DNA of 64,000 bases, from contig JAPOOG010000083.1 in NCBI GenBank assembly GCA_026713545.1, forward strand, positions 102,840 to 166,839, given 5' to 3'. This DNA is from Bryobacterales bacterium (GTDB taxonomy: Bacteria > Acidobacteriota > Terriglobia > Bryobacterales > UBA6623). The position numbers and the translations under genes are program-made. This document shows, piece after piece, positions 6,483 through 15,613 of the stretch; the stretch's first letter is position 1, and each line of letters begins with the position of its first letter. Below the pieces are notes generated by a model. That model ran no database searches. It was not told the DNA's origin and saw only the letters and a program-made list of their open reading frames with translations.

Positions 6483-9250
6483 GCACGCCTCGAAAACTAG
6501 CGATCTGCTTGCTGCTGGTCGTCGTCAGCGCGGGCTGGATCTGGGCGTTTCCGGAGGCAAGTATCTTCTTCGTCGGCACGGTGCTGCTGCATGTGGTGCT
6601 CGGCGTGGTGCTCGTCGGCGCGGCGTTCCGCCATTGGCGGTCCGGATGGATGGCGTTGCTTCGACGAGATGCGAAGTTCGCGCTCGCCGCTTTGGCGGCC
6701 TCGGCTCTGTTCGGCCTGGTCCTCGGATATGTCGGTGCGACGCGGCCGAACCAGTGGATTGTTCAGAGCCACGGCGCGGCAGGATTCCTGGGCGTAGCGC
6801 TGTTGACTGGGTGGGCGGTCCGTCATGCCAGGGCATTTGCGCCGTGGATCGGCGGGGCGGGCGTGCTGGCGCTGTGCCTTCCAATCTACGTGGCGCTTCG
6901 GAGTCACTGGTTCCCGACGCCCCAGGACCGCATCGTGAACCCTTTGGAAGCTCCCGAGTCGATGGAGTACGAGGGCGGCGGTGTGGGAAGCCCTTTCTTC
7001 CCTTCGGCCTCGCGAACCAATACGGGCGGCTACATCCCGTCGGATTTCTTCCTTGATTCGAAACTCTGCGGTGAGTGCCACAAGGACGTTTACGAGCAGT
7101 GGAACGAATCGATGCACCACTTCTCGTCGTTCAACAACCAGTTCTATCGCAAGTCCATCGAGTACATGCAGGAGACCGCCGGCATCGAAGCTTCGAAGTG
7201 GTGCGCGGGATGCCATGACCACGCGATGTTCTTCAACGGCCGGTTCGAGAACCCCGCCATAGGGCAGATCGACACGCCGGAAGCGCAGGCCGGGCTGGGG
7301 TGCGTTTCGTGCCATTCGATTTCGAGCGTCGCGGACACGATGGGCAACGGCGGGTTCACGATCGAGTATCCGGCCCTGCATCCGTTGATGGCGAGCAAGA
7401 ATCCCGTCATTCGCGCAATCGACAGATACGTCATCAACACCGCGCCGGCCGCCCACCGCCGAACCTTCATGAAGCCGTTCATGCGGCAGGATCGCTCCGA
7501 GTTTTGTTCGTCTTGCCACAAGGTGCATCTTGACGTGCCGGTGAACAACTACCGCTGGATTCGCGGCTTCAACGAATACGATTCGTGGCAGGCAAGCGGT
7601 GTCTCGGGGCAGGGAGCGCGGTCGTTCTACTATCCGGCGGAGTCGGCGGACTGTTCGGATTGCCACATGCCGCTCGTCGAATCGGATGATCCGGGCAACC
7701 TCGACGGCTACGTGCACTCGCATCGCTTTCCGGCCGCCAACACCGCTGTGCCCTACGTGAACGGGCATGAAGAGCAGCTTCGGACCACACGGGAATTTCT
7801 GGAAGGCTCCGTGACCGTGGACATCTTTGCGATGGCTCCGGCCGCGGACCTCGGCGGGCTCGAAATGCGCCGCACGAGTTCGGATGAGCCGATGCTCGCG
7901 ACCTCTTTCGCTGTCGGTGAAGAAAGCGCGGCGATGGGAGCGGCCGCCGTACTCCGCGAAGTCGGCGAGACGGCTGCTCCGCTCGACCGCACGCAGGCGA
8001 GGGTCGCGCCGGGCGATGTTGTTCGCATTGACGTCGTCGTTCGTACGCGTACGGTGGGCCACTTCTTCCCGGGCGGTACGGTGGACTCGTTCGATGTGTG
8101 GCTCGAGCTGTCGGCCAAGGACGCCGGCGGGAAGCCGTTTTTCTGGAGCGGCTGGATCGAGGACGACGGCCAGGGCCCCGTCGAGGATGGCGCGCATTTC
8201 TATCGAGCCTGGCTTCTCGACGAGCATGGCAACCCGATCAACAAGCGAAACGCCTTCCATATGAGGAGCGCTCTGTACGTCAGGCAGATTCCCCCCGGCG
8301 CGGCCGACGTAGCCCATTTCCGGTTGCGGGTCCCCGAAGATGCCGAAGGACCGATCGAGCTCCACGCCAAGCTGAACTATCGGAAGTTCTCCCACTTCTA
8401 CACCTCGTTTTCTTATGCCGGGCAGCCGAAGGCCGACGGCGCGGCGTTCACGAAGGACTACGACGACCGCGAGTTCACCTTCGATCCGGCGGACATTCCG
8501 GGCAATGTTGCGGGTGATATCCGCGATCGAGTCCCGGATCTTCCCGTGATCGTGATCGCCGAGGATCGGAAGACGATCGGGGTTGGCGACGGTGCACCTT
8601 CCTGGGGACCGGTGGTCCGTGAGGAGGACTATGAGCGCTGGAACGACTACGGGATCGGGTTGCTCCTTCAGGGAGACCTGAAAGGCGCCGAATACTCCTT
8701 CGAGCGGGTGACGGAAGCGCGTCCGGACTTCGCGGACGGTTGGCTGAACGTGGCGCGTTCATTGATTCGCGAAGGACGTACCGACGAAGCGGCCGGCTAC
8801 CTCGAGCGAGCGCGGGAGATCGACGACAGCCTCGGCAGAATTCATTTCTTCCGGGCCGCCGTAGCTCGGGCGGACGGGGACTATGACACGGCGATCGAGG
8901 CGTTGGAGCGCGTGTTGGAGGCCTACCCCCGGGACCGCGTGGCGCTGAATCAGTACGCCGTCGTGCTGCGGCTGCAACGGCGCTACGAGGAAGCTCTGGA
9001 GATTCTCGACCGCGTCGCCCTCATCGATCCCGAAGACCTGCAAATGTACTACACGCGCATGCTCTGCTACCGCGGCCTCGGCGATGAGGAATCCGCCGGG
9101 CGCGCCGAGGCGCGCTTCTTGCGCTTCAAGGCCGATGAGTCGGCGCAAACGATCACCGCGTCGCGCCGCCGCCAAAGCGCGGAAGACAACAACGAGCGAC
9201 AGGCAATCCACGAGCACGTCTCCGTGCCCGGCGATTGGCCGGGAGAGTGA
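6479..9250 (+). CDS. Membrane multihaem c-type cytochrome with C-terminal TPRs
   Basis: 923 aa from the ATG at 6479, which overlaps the preceding stop by four bases. The N-terminal 145 residues hold four or five hydrophobic helices. Five CxxCH haem-c motifs follow: CGECH (197), CAGCH (242), CVSCH (275), CSSCH (343) and CSDCH (392). A beta-rich region (about 440-690) precedes at least three TPR units at about 715-880. The pattern of spaced CxxCH motifs, including CxxCH-MPL at the last haem, resembles the cytochrome c554 / NapC-like multihaem group. It should move electrons in the periplasm and needs the c-type cytochrome assembly machinery. Its partner is likely the upstream ASPIC/UnbV lipoprotein. 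Electron donor and acceptor cannot be read from the sequence. Confidence 0.85.
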   Translation: MSTPRKLAICLLLVVVSAGWIWAFPEASIFFVGTVLLHVVLGVVLVGAAFRHWRSGWMALLRRDAKFALAALAASALFGLVLGYVGATRPNQWIVQSHGAAGFLGVALLTGWAVRHARAFAPWIGGAGVLALCLPIYVALRSHWFPTPQDRIVNPLEAPESMEYEGGGVGSPFFPSASRTNTGGYIPSDFFLDSKLCGECHKDVYEQWNESMHHFSSFNNQFYRKSIEYMQETAGIEASKWCAGCHDHAMFFNGRFENPAIGQIDTPEAQAGLGCVSCHSISSVADTMGNGGFTIEYPALHPLMASKNPVIRAIDRYVINTAPAAHRRTFMKPFMRQDRSEFCSSCHKVHLDVPVNNYRWIRGFNEYDSWQASGVSGQGARSFYYPAESADCSDCHMPLVESDDPGNLDGYVHSHRFPAANTAVPYVNGHEEQLRTTREFLEGSVTVDIFAMAPAADLGGLEMRRTSSDEPMLATSFAVGEESAAMGAAAVLREVGETAAPLDRTQARVAPGDVVRIDVVVRTRTVGHFFPGGTVDSFDVWLELSAKDAGGKPFFWSGWIEDDGQGPVEDGAHFYRAWLLDEHGNPINKRNAFHMRSALYVRQIPPGAADVAHFRLRVPEDAEGPIELHAKLNYRKFSHFYTSFSYAGQPKADGAAFTKDYDDREFTFDPADIPGNVAGDIRDRVPDLPVIVIAEDRKTIGVGDGAPSWGPVVREEDYERWNDYGIGLLLQGDLKGAEYSFERVTEARPDFADGWLNVARSLIREGRTDEAAGYLERAREIDDSLGRIHFFRAAVARADGDYDTAIEALERVLEAYPRDRVALNQYAVVLRLQRRYEEALEILDRVALIDPEDLQMYYTRMLCYRGLGDEESAGRAEARFLRFKADESAQTITASRRRQSAEDNNERQAIHEHVSVPGDWPGE

Positions 9251-9495
9251 CCGGACCGCCCGGTATGCCTCTGACCACTCTCAACGCATCCAAGTCAAGA
9301 AAGAGAATACGAACGGACCGGCTACGAGTAAGAATTCGCAGGGCGGCCGCTCCACGGACTCTCGTAAGACGATAGGAATACTCGATTTCTCGAATTCATG
9401 CGCAAATCTCTTCTTTGCCACAGGCTTGGTCCAGCCTTGCTCGCTTCACTTGATGTCGCCATACGGTGAGAAAAGCAGGCGGGGGTTCTACGTCT
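9251..9495. other. Gap between convergent cytochrome and modC genes
   Basis: No gene seen. Bases 9461-9479 (cggtgagaaaagcaggc) match the right end of a T element, with no matching left end; this is probably a remnant. Confidence 0.4.
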
Positions 9496-10596
9496 TCAGA
9501 TCAATCGGCGGTCGAAGGTTACGGATTTGATGAGCGCGAATACGGGAGTTCCCTTCGTGAGCCCCAGGTCTTCTACGGCGGCTCTTGTCAACCTCGCTCG
9601 GAATCGGGTGGTTCTCAGGGCGACATAGACTTCGGTGAAAGCGGTGTCGGGCTCGGGGGTGATGTCGTCCACGGCGCCGGGGAGGATGTTGCGGATGCTG
9701 ATGCCTTCGGGCCGCCGGGTGGCCAGGGCGACGTCGCGGGCCCGGATGCGGAGGCGGATGGTGTCGCCGGGCTTGAGCTGGCCGACCATCGGCATTTTAA
9801 GCGTCTCGCCGTCGAGGTCGAGATGGGTGAGCGCGAGGCGCTTGTCTTGTCCGGTGACACGGGCCTCGACCAGGACGCCGGCTTCGAAGCGGCCGGTGAT
9901 GGGCTGGAGGTCGAGGCGTTCGACGATCGCGGCGGCGGGGCCGTAGGCTTGCGGGCGGCCGTCCGCCAGGACGAGCACGCGATCGGCAAGCCGGACGACT
10001 TCTTCCAGGGCATGGCTGACGTAGATGGTCGGGATGCCGAAGCGCTTCGGGATCTCTTCCAGGTAGGGCAGGATGTCGGCTTTGCGTTCGAGGTCGAGGG
10101 CGGAGAGGGGCTCGTCGAGCAGGAGCAGCTTGGGGCGGGTCAGGAGCGTCCGTGCGAGGGCGACGCGTTGGCGCTCTCCCCCGGAGAGCGAACCGATGCG
10201 CCGGTCCAGTAGCGGCCGAAGGTCGAGGGCGGCGATGACGTCGCCGCGGTTGAAGCCGGCGGCGCGGGTTCGGCTGCGCTTGTCGGCAAAAGCGAGATTG
10301 CCGGCGACGCCAAGATGCCCGAAGAGGCGCGCGTCCTGGAACATGAAGCCGACGGGCCGGCGGTGCGCGGGGACGTTGACTCGGGCCTCGCTGTCGAACC
10401 AGACTTCGCCGCCGAGGGCGATGCGTCCGGCGCGCGGCGCCTCGAAGCCGGCGATTGTCCGGAGGAGCGTGCTCTTGCCGCCGCCGCTCGGTCCGAAGAG
10501 CGCGGTGACGCCGTCGAGGTGCAACTCTTCTGCGACTTCGAGGTCGAATCCGGGAAAGGAAAGCCGGACCCGGAGGGACAGCAACTCAGCCGACAT
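9496..10596 (-). CDS. modC: Molybdate ABC transporter ATP-binding protein
   Basis: 366 aa from the ATG at 10596 (MSAELLSLRV). The open frame continues upstream into modB and was not used. ABC ATPase features: Walker A GPSGGGKST, Q-loop (FMFQDARLF), signature LSGGERQRVALAR, Walker B LLLLDEPLSALD and a switch His in YVSHALEEV. A C-terminal TOBE/MOP-type molybdate-binding domain (about 285-365) distinguishes ModC from other importers. It powers molybdate (or tungstate) uptake. The start overlaps the modB end by 11 bp, so the two are translationally coupled in an operon read modA-modB-modC. Confidence 0.93.
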   Translation of the reverse strand: MSAELLSLRVRLSFPGFDLEVAEELHLDGVTALFGPSGGGKSTLLRTIAGFEAPRAGRIALGGEVWFDSEARVNVPAHRRPVGFMFQDARLFGHLGVAGNLAFADKRSRTRAAGFNRGDVIAALDLRPLLDRRIGSLSGGERQRVALARTLLTRPKLLLLDEPLSALDLERKADILPYLEEIPKRFGIPTIYVSHALEEVVRLADRVLVLADGRPQAYGPAAAIVERLDLQPITGRFEAGVLVEARVTGQDKRLALTHLDLDGETLKMPMVGQLKPGDTIRLRIRARDVALATRRPEGISIRNILPGAVDDITPEPDTAFTEVYVALRTTRFRARLTRAAVEDLGLTKGTPVFALIKSVTFDRRLI

Positions 10597-11257
10597 GCAC
10601 GGGGAACCTTCGATTGAACGTGTAGATGAGCAGCAGGACACAGAAAGAAAAAGCGACGAGGCCCGCCGAGAGGACGTGCGCCTCGGCATAGCGCAACGTC
10701 TCGACATGCTCGTAGATGGCGATCGAGATGACGCGGGTGCGTCCGGGGATGTTGCCGCCGACCATCAGAACGACGCCGAATTCACCGATGGTGTGAGCGA
10801 AGGTGAGCACGGCCGCGGTGAGAAAGCCGCGGGCCGAAAGAGGTACGGCGACGTTGAGGAAGGCGTCGAGCGGCGAGGCGCGCAGGCTGGCGGCGGCTTC
10901 CATCGGCCCGCGGCCTACCGTTTCGAATGCGCTCTGAAGCGGCTGCACCATGAAGGGCAGTGAATAGAAGATGGAGGCGACGACCAGACCGCTGAAGGAA
11001 AAGGTGAGGGCGTCGCCGGTAACATCGACCCAGAGACCGCCCAGGAAAGACGCGGGGCTGAGGATGACGAGCAGGTAGAAGCCGAGCACGGTGGGCGGCA
11101 GGACGAGCGGCAGCGCCGTGATTGCCTCGACGGCGGGCTTGAGGCGCGAGGTCGTTGTGGCGAGCCACCAGGAGATGGGCGTCCCCAGGACGAGCAGGAT
11201 GGCGGTGGTGACGAGCGCCAGATGGAGCGTGAGCCAGAGAGGTCCGAGGTCGGGCAT
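10586..11257 (-). CDS. modB: Molybdate ABC transporter permease
   Basis: 223 aa, the usual ModB length. Five or so membrane helices are visible, and the cytoplasmic EAA-type loop is present (EAAASLRASPLDAFLNVAVP), which contacts ModC. The motif TIGEFGVVLMVGGNIPGRT is highly characteristic of ModB. It starts 3 bp downstream of the modA stop and overlaps modC, forming one operon. Confidence 0.94.
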   Translation of the reverse strand: MPDLGPLWLTLHLALVTTAILLVLGTPISWWLATTTSRLKPAVEAITALPLVLPPTVLGFYLLVILSPASFLGGLWVDVTGDALTFSFSGLVVASIFYSLPFMVQPLQSAFETVGRGPMEAAASLRASPLDAFLNVAVPLSARGFLTAAVLTFAHTIGEFGVVLMVGGNIPGRTRVISIAIYEHVETLRYAEAHVLSAGLVAFSFCVLLLIYTFNRRFPVHVG

Positions 11258-11260
11258 GGA

Positions 11261-12043
11261 TCAGTCCACGGCGTAGCCGAAACTTTCGATGACGCCGCGG
11301 GATTCCTTCGACTTCAGGTAGTCGAGAAAGGCATGCGCGGCGGGGTTGTCGCTGCCTCGGTTGAGCAGCACGGCGTCCTGGCGGATCGGAGTGTAGAAGT
11401 GTTGAGGTACATCCCATCGGCTGCCCTTCTGTCGATTCCGGGGGCTGAGGACATGGGACAGCGCGACGAAGCCGATGTCGGCGTTGCCGGTGGCGACCAG
11501 GGCGTGCGCCTGGCCGATGTTTTCGCCCATGACGATGCGGTGGCGGAGGGTGTCGAAAAGGCCGAGGGCTTTCAGTGTTTCGCGGGCGGCTGCGCCGTAA
11601 GGGGCTAGGTCGGGGTTGGCGATGGCGAGCTTGTCGAATGCGCCGGCCCGGAGGATTGCGGGGCCGGCGGTGGAAATGCATTTGGGGTCGGAGTTCCAGA
11701 GCGTGAGACGTCCGATGGCATAGGTGAAACGGGACCCGGCGACGGCCTGGGATTCGGTTTCGAGCAGTCGAGGGCGGTGCTGATCGGCAGCCAGAAGGAT
11801 ATCGAAAGGGGCGCCGTGGCGGATTTGGGCGTACAGTTTGCCGGTGGAGCCGGTGGTGATGGTGAGGGTATGCTCGCTTGTATCCTCGAAGTGGGTTGCC
11901 AGGTGTTCGACCGCTTCGGAGAAATTGGCGGCGACGGCGACGAGGGCATCCCCGGCGTATGCGGAGGAGGAGAGGAATGCTCCCACTAGAGCGGCCAGGG
12001 CTGTCAGACCAGGCAAGCGTCCTTTTGGCAAGCTGATAAGCAC
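11261..12043 (-). CDS. modA: Molybdate-binding periplasmic protein
   Basis: 260 aa if started at GTG 12043, giving MLISLPKGRLPG followed by a clean signal peptide ending SSSAYA. Alternative starts are the ATG at 12106 and a start near 12160, both of which put extra residues before the signal. The mature protein has VAVAANFSEAVEHLA, TGSTGKLYAQI and PFDILLAADQ, the standard ModA ligand-site blocks. It captures molybdate in the periplasm and delivers it to ModBC. No ModE box or Moco riboswitch was recognised upstream. The 12044-12305 gap to the divergent DUF6817 gene shows no other gene. Confidence 0.9.
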   Translation of the reverse strand: MLISLPKGRLPGLTALAALVGAFLSSSAYAGDALVAVAANFSEAVEHLATHFEDTSEHTLTITTGSTGKLYAQIRHGAPFDILLAADQHRPRLLETESQAVAGSRFTYAIGRLTLWNSDPKCISTAGPAILRAGAFDKLAIANPDLAPYGAAARETLKALGLFDTLRHRIVMGENIGQAHALVATGNADIGFVALSHVLSPRNRQKGSRWDVPQHFYTPIRQDAVLLNRGSDNPAAHAFLDYLKSKESRGVIESFGYAVD

Positions 12044-12305
12044 TACGGTTTTCCCAGCGTAACACCGGCGGAGAGTGAGGCAGAGCCGGACGGAAGCGAA
12101 GACCATTCCGGTCGTCCGGGGCTGCGGGTGGGCCGTCGCGTGTCCGTGGACTTTCCTCAAATAGCGGTGTTGCTCGGACTACGGCTCTGGCGGATCGTAA
12201 TTCTCTACGGGCAGACTTTGGTCCGACCCGGCCACGTTCCCGCTAGGATCGCCGGGCGTCTTGGGATAGAATGGCGCTTAAGCTGGTTGTGCAGGAGGTG
12301 TTCTG

Positions 12306-12872
12306 ATGGACAAACAGTACCGCCCGATGGTTGATTTCTTGTTGGCCGAAGGCACGGACAAGGTGCCGCACTCCAGCACGAATTTTTTGGCGCATCTCAT
12401 CGGGGTCTACACGGATCTGGGAAAGTGGGGTTGCCACGAAGCTGTCTGTCGGGCCGGAATGTTCCATTCCATCTATGGAACCGAGCCCTTTCAGGACTTC
12501 AAGCTGGGGTTGGAGCGGCGCGGGGAAGTGCGGGAGTTGATCGGAGAGCGCGCCGAAGGCCTCGCCTACCTGAACAGCGCGATGACGCGCACGACCTTTG
12601 ACGAGACGGTTGAGAAGGGTTCAGGTCCGCATTCGATGATCGACCGATTCACGGGAAAGCGCGTTACGTTCTCGTCGCAAGAGTTCGAAGACCTGCTGAA
12701 CGTCCACTTGTGCGACTGGCTCGAGCAAGTCGAGCGCTATGGGGAATGGGATAGCCGGCGAGCGGCGTTCCGCCGGATCGCCGAGAGGCTGGGCGGCGTT
12801 GCGCTGGATTCCTACGACGAGGTCTTCGCGCGCGAGCCTCGCGCTTCCATGTCCGCGCCTGCCACGGGGTAA
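12306..12872 (+). CDS. DUF6817-like protein (HD-type fold suspected)
   Basis: 188 aa, preceded by a strong ribosome site (caggaggtgttctg then ATG). The segment HLIGVYTDLGKWGCHEAVCRAG, then MFHSIYGTEPF, matches my memory of the DUF6817 family. The spaced histidines (SSTNFLAHL...FHSIYGT) suggest an HD-like metal site, but no activity is established. The last 20 residues look disordered. It stands alone, divergent from modA and convergent with the WYL regulator. Confidence 0.6.
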   Translation: MDKQYRPMVDFLLAEGTDKVPHSSTNFLAHLIGVYTDLGKWGCHEAVCRAGMFHSIYGTEPFQDFKLGLERRGEVRELIGERAEGLAYLNSAMTRTTFDETVEKGSGPHSMIDRFTGKRVTFSSQEFEDLLNVHLCDWLEQVERYGEWDSRRAAFRRIAERLGGVALDSYDEVFAREPRASMSAPATG

Positions 12873-12975
12873 TGCGATAAGGGACTGCCCGATTCTTCAA
12901 CGTGACCCGGTGCTTGAGGCGCCAACAGTCGTCGCGCAACCTCCAGTCGAGAAGCACTGCTATCGAGCTTCGAAG

Positions 12976-13989
12976 TCAGGATCGGGTCTCTTGATCGGGA
13001 CACTCGGCGTGGTGGTGAGCCGTGAGCGAGGCGCACATTTCGGCCAGCCGTCGGCGAAGGGCGGCTGGCCGTTCGACCGTGACGCCCTCTCCCCAGGTCA
13101 CCAGGTGCCAACACATTTCCTGCATTCCGCCGGCCTTGAAGCGCACCGTAAGCGAACCGTCGTCGTTCTCGACAGCGGTCTGGCCGGGATGGAACTGAAA
13201 TGCCTTCGCGTCCGGCGCGGCGTCGGCATCGAAGCGAAGCGCCACTTCGACGGGTTCCTCCTGAAAGGTGCCGAACGAGCGCTCGGCGTAGCTCCGTAAG
13301 TCGAAGGCCGGGTCGCGCTCGAACGCTTCATCTGTGATTCGTGCTTCGCTCACCTTCGCAAGCCGCCAGAGCCTTGTATCGTCTGCCCAGTCTGTCCGTC
13401 CCACCAGGAACGCGCGGTTGCCGTAGAGTACACCGTAGGGCCTGACGCGATGGCGGCTGCGCTGTCCCGTTGTCCGCGAGAGATAGTCGAACTCGATCGT
13501 GCGGCGCGTCGTGATGGCGTCGCGCACGAGCGTAAGCAGGCCTTCTTCGAGATTTTGCTTCGGACCGGGACGCATCGCGAGTCCTTCCACTTCCATGAGC
13601 GCCCCCAGGGCGGCTTCGAGTTCCTCGGGGGAGGGTCGGCGCGCTACGGCGCGCAGCTTGACGGCAAGGCCGCGAAGCCTGTCGGCACGTTCGACGAGGC
13701 CGGTGCGTTCAAGATGCCCGGCCGCCGATTCGAGTTCCACCAACTCCTCGGCGGAGAAGTGGATGAATTGCCGCAAGGGGGAAGACTGAAGGCGCCAGTG
13801 GATGCGCCGGTCTCCGGTCTCGACGGTCTCCAGTGGCCCGAAAACCGCCTCGACGGCATCGCGCATCCGCTCCGCCGTGCGCCGGCTGACGGAGAAACGA
13901 TCCTGGATGTCGGTGAGGGTCACTCCGCCTCGCATCCCCTGAAGGCGAATGGCCAGTGACAAAATATCCTTGACCCGATCAAACCGCAT
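12976..13989 (-). CDS. WYL-domain transcriptional regulator
   Basis: 337 aa from the ATG at 13989. An N-terminal winged-helix HTH (about 5-60: GGVTLTDIQDRFSVSRRTAERM) is followed by a WYL domain (about 145-225: TIEFDYLSRTTGQRSRHRV, then PYGVLYGNRAFLVGR) and a WCX-type C-terminal region. WYL proteins bind nucleotide or DNA-damage-type ligands and often regulate defence loci (BrxR, CapW). This one lies 181 bp downstream of the nuclease/ATPase genes on the same strand, so it is a natural candidate regulator for them. That link is inferred from position only. Confidence 0.88.
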   Translation of the reverse strand: MRFDRVKDILSLAIRLQGMRGGVTLTDIQDRFSVSRRTAERMRDAVEAVFGPLETVETGDRRIHWRLQSSPLRQFIHFSAEELVELESAAGHLERTGLVERADRLRGLAVKLRAVARRPSPEELEAALGALMEVEGLAMRPGPKQNLEEGLLTLVRDAITTRRTIEFDYLSRTTGQRSRHRVRPYGVLYGNRAFLVGRTDWADDTRLWRLAKVSEARITDEAFERDPAFDLRSYAERSFGTFQEEPVEVALRFDADAAPDAKAFQFHPGQTAVENDDGSLTVRFKAGGMQEMCWHLVTWGEGVTVERPAALRRRLAEMCASLTAHHHAECPDQETRS

Positions 13990-14170
13990 TCTGATGTCAC
14001 CTCACGAGCGGCTCATCCCCACAACTATCCCGTGAATATCGGGGGACAGCGGCAATTGCCGCTTGGCATTGCAATACTCGGCTGAGCCGAAGAATGGCGA
14101 GTTTTACTCACACGCCGCTCGGATGAAAATGTGCGTAACGGACGGACCTGGTAATTGGAAGCAAATTTGA

Positions 14171-14773
14171 CTACTCCGCGCAGCTACGTTCCGCCAGCGA
14201 TAATATTTGCTGTACCTCTTTGCGATTCCACCATACTTTCAGTAGATCAGTTATTTCATCCACCATTCGCTCTCGGCTTTTAGACTTAAGTGCCCTTCTC
14301 AAGAACTTTTCGCTACTCCAGTTTCTCAGATCATCACTCAAATGATCCCAGTGTAGAGGTGTCTCAGAGTTCTCGCGCGACTTCCTTAATTCATTGAGTT
14401 CTTCCATGAGATCTTGGCGTTTTGAAATTTTTTCTGTTAGCTCCTTGGGGATATACAGCCAGATGTATACATCACTCCAGTTGCTTTTATCTGTTCGCAA
14501 CTGAACACCTGTTTCATCAACGTTGACGCTTTTCGGCCAATCCTTGCTGCGGAGTATGAGCCGTGCTTGAGTAGCCGATATATCTTTGTTGTAAAATTCA
14601 ATAATTTCGCAGTCTCCTTCGGAGAAACGCCTTTTGATGCCGTCTAGAACTTCTCTGATCAATGTTTCCCGGACACGCGGCATGGCCTCTTCGACCCGGA
14701 AGGCTAGGTTGAGATGTTCTTCATTCTCCATGATGAAATTCGCCGTCTCATCAAGGATGACGTCGGTTGACAT
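14171..14773 (-). CDS. Probable detached C-terminal half of a PDDEXK_4-type protein
   Basis: 200 aa from the ATG at 14773, with a gggag ribosome site nine bases upstream. The opening (ETANFIMENEEHLNLAFRVE, then a run like PRVRETLIREVL) looks like the helical segment that follows the nuclease domain in full-length PD-(D/E)XK_4 proteins. The middle (SNWSDVYIWLYIPKEL) looks like their C-terminal beta domain. Together with the 261-aa upstream nuclease this gives about 460 aa, close to a full-length family member. The two frames differ, so they are separate proteins or a once-intact gene broken by a stop and a shift. Base composition is AT-richer than in the flanking genes, suggesting recent transfer. 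Function unknown. Confidence 0.6.
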   Translation of the reverse strand: MSTDVILDETANFIMENEEHLNLAFRVEEAMPRVRETLIREVLDGIKRRFSEGDCEIIEFYNKDISATQARLILRSKDWPKSVNVDETGVQLRTDKSNWSDVYIWLYIPKELTEKISKRQDLMEELNELRKSRENSETPLHWDHLSDDLRNWSSEKFLRRALKSKSRERMVDEITDLLKVWWNRKEVQQILSLAERSCAE

Positions 14774-14810
14774 AGTATTGCTCCCTTGTGTTGGATGCTC
14801 GATGTGCCTG

Positions 14811-15596
14811 TCAAATAAAACGGCCTTCGGATATATATTCCAATAGGTCTCTCAATAACCATCGCACTCGATCGGCCTCACACTGCTCCCAGCATTGGCG
14901 GACCCAGTTTTCGAGTGATGGAGACTCGTTGTCGGTCTCTTGGTAGGGGACGGTCAGACAGTGCTTTTTTTCGTCCGTGTCATCCGGTAGAGTTTTTGGA
15001 CTGCTTGCGTCGCCGCTCCAATACAACATCCAGGCAGTTCCGTCTCCACTATGCCGCACCTTGTCCTGCAAGAATTTCAGGTAATCCTTGACTTGATCTT
15101 CCTGTTCCTCTGCCCGGGGTTTGTTCTCGATTCCGACCCAGTGGTTGTTTGGCATCTCCAAAACGATATCGATCCTTCGCAGCTTGTCCGTTGGATATTC
15201 AAGATGTACCTTGGCCTGGTGGATATCCGAAAGCGGAAACTCTCTGCGCAATGTCTCGTCCAGAGAGCGGTGAATCCCAACCAGAAACAAGCGAAGAAAA
15301 CGTTCGCCTTGACCATGTCTGCCCGCCGGGTCAAGAAGGTCGGCGAATATGCGCGACAGATCGGTTTCCCGCTCACGGAAGTACTCGAAAACGGAAAACT
15401 TTGTTGCGGCTATCCGATCCAGTTTCTCCTGAGCTCGCTTGGCGTATTTGGCCACCGGGCTGAGACCGGAAAAAAATCTCCTCAGCCCGTTCCCGTGGTC
15501 TTCGACGGCATCTTCTATCTCCCGGTCAAGACCATCAAAAAAGCCCTTTAGACGGGTTTTGTGGTCTTCAGTAGTAGTTTCCGTCTGATGTAGCAT
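14811..15596 (-). CDS. PD-(D/E)XK nuclease family protein (PDDEXK_4 type)
   Basis: 261 aa from the ATG at 15596. The core motif is RIDIVLEMPNNHWVGIENKP, giving the D...E-x-K pattern of the fold (D in RIDIVLE, IENK), followed by EEQEDQVKDYLKFL, a helix common in this family. The N-terminus carries FEYFRERETDLSRIFADLLD, which recurs in PDDEXK_4 proteins. Expected activity is metal-dependent DNA cleavage. It sits 17 bp downstream of the AAA+ ATPase stop and 37 bp before the next ORF, so the three genes form one operon. It is AT-richer than its neighbours. The protein ends at EYISEGRFI, where full-length relatives continue. Confidence 0.8.
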   Translation of the reverse strand: MLHQTETTTEDHKTRLKGFFDGLDREIEDAVEDHGNGLRRFFSGLSPVAKYAKRAQEKLDRIAATKFSVFEYFRERETDLSRIFADLLDPAGRHGQGERFLRLFLVGIHRSLDETLRREFPLSDIHQAKVHLEYPTDKLRRIDIVLEMPNNHWVGIENKPRAEEQEDQVKDYLKFLQDKVRHSGDGTAWMLYWSGDASSPKTLPDDTDEKKHCLTVPYQETDNESPSLENWVRQCWEQCEADRVRWLLRDLLEYISEGRFI

Positions 15597-15613
15597 CAAT
15601 CAAACTCCTGTTC

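Noticed and set aside
6497..8395. Minus-strand open frame of 632 codons opposite the multihaem cytochrome
   Set aside because: Mirror of a gene with five CxxCH motifs; its composition is Arg/His rich and lacks domains.
12044..12160. Molybdenum-cofactor riboswitch or ModE box upstream of modA
   Set aside because: No matching palindrome or conserved riboswitch core could be found by eye.
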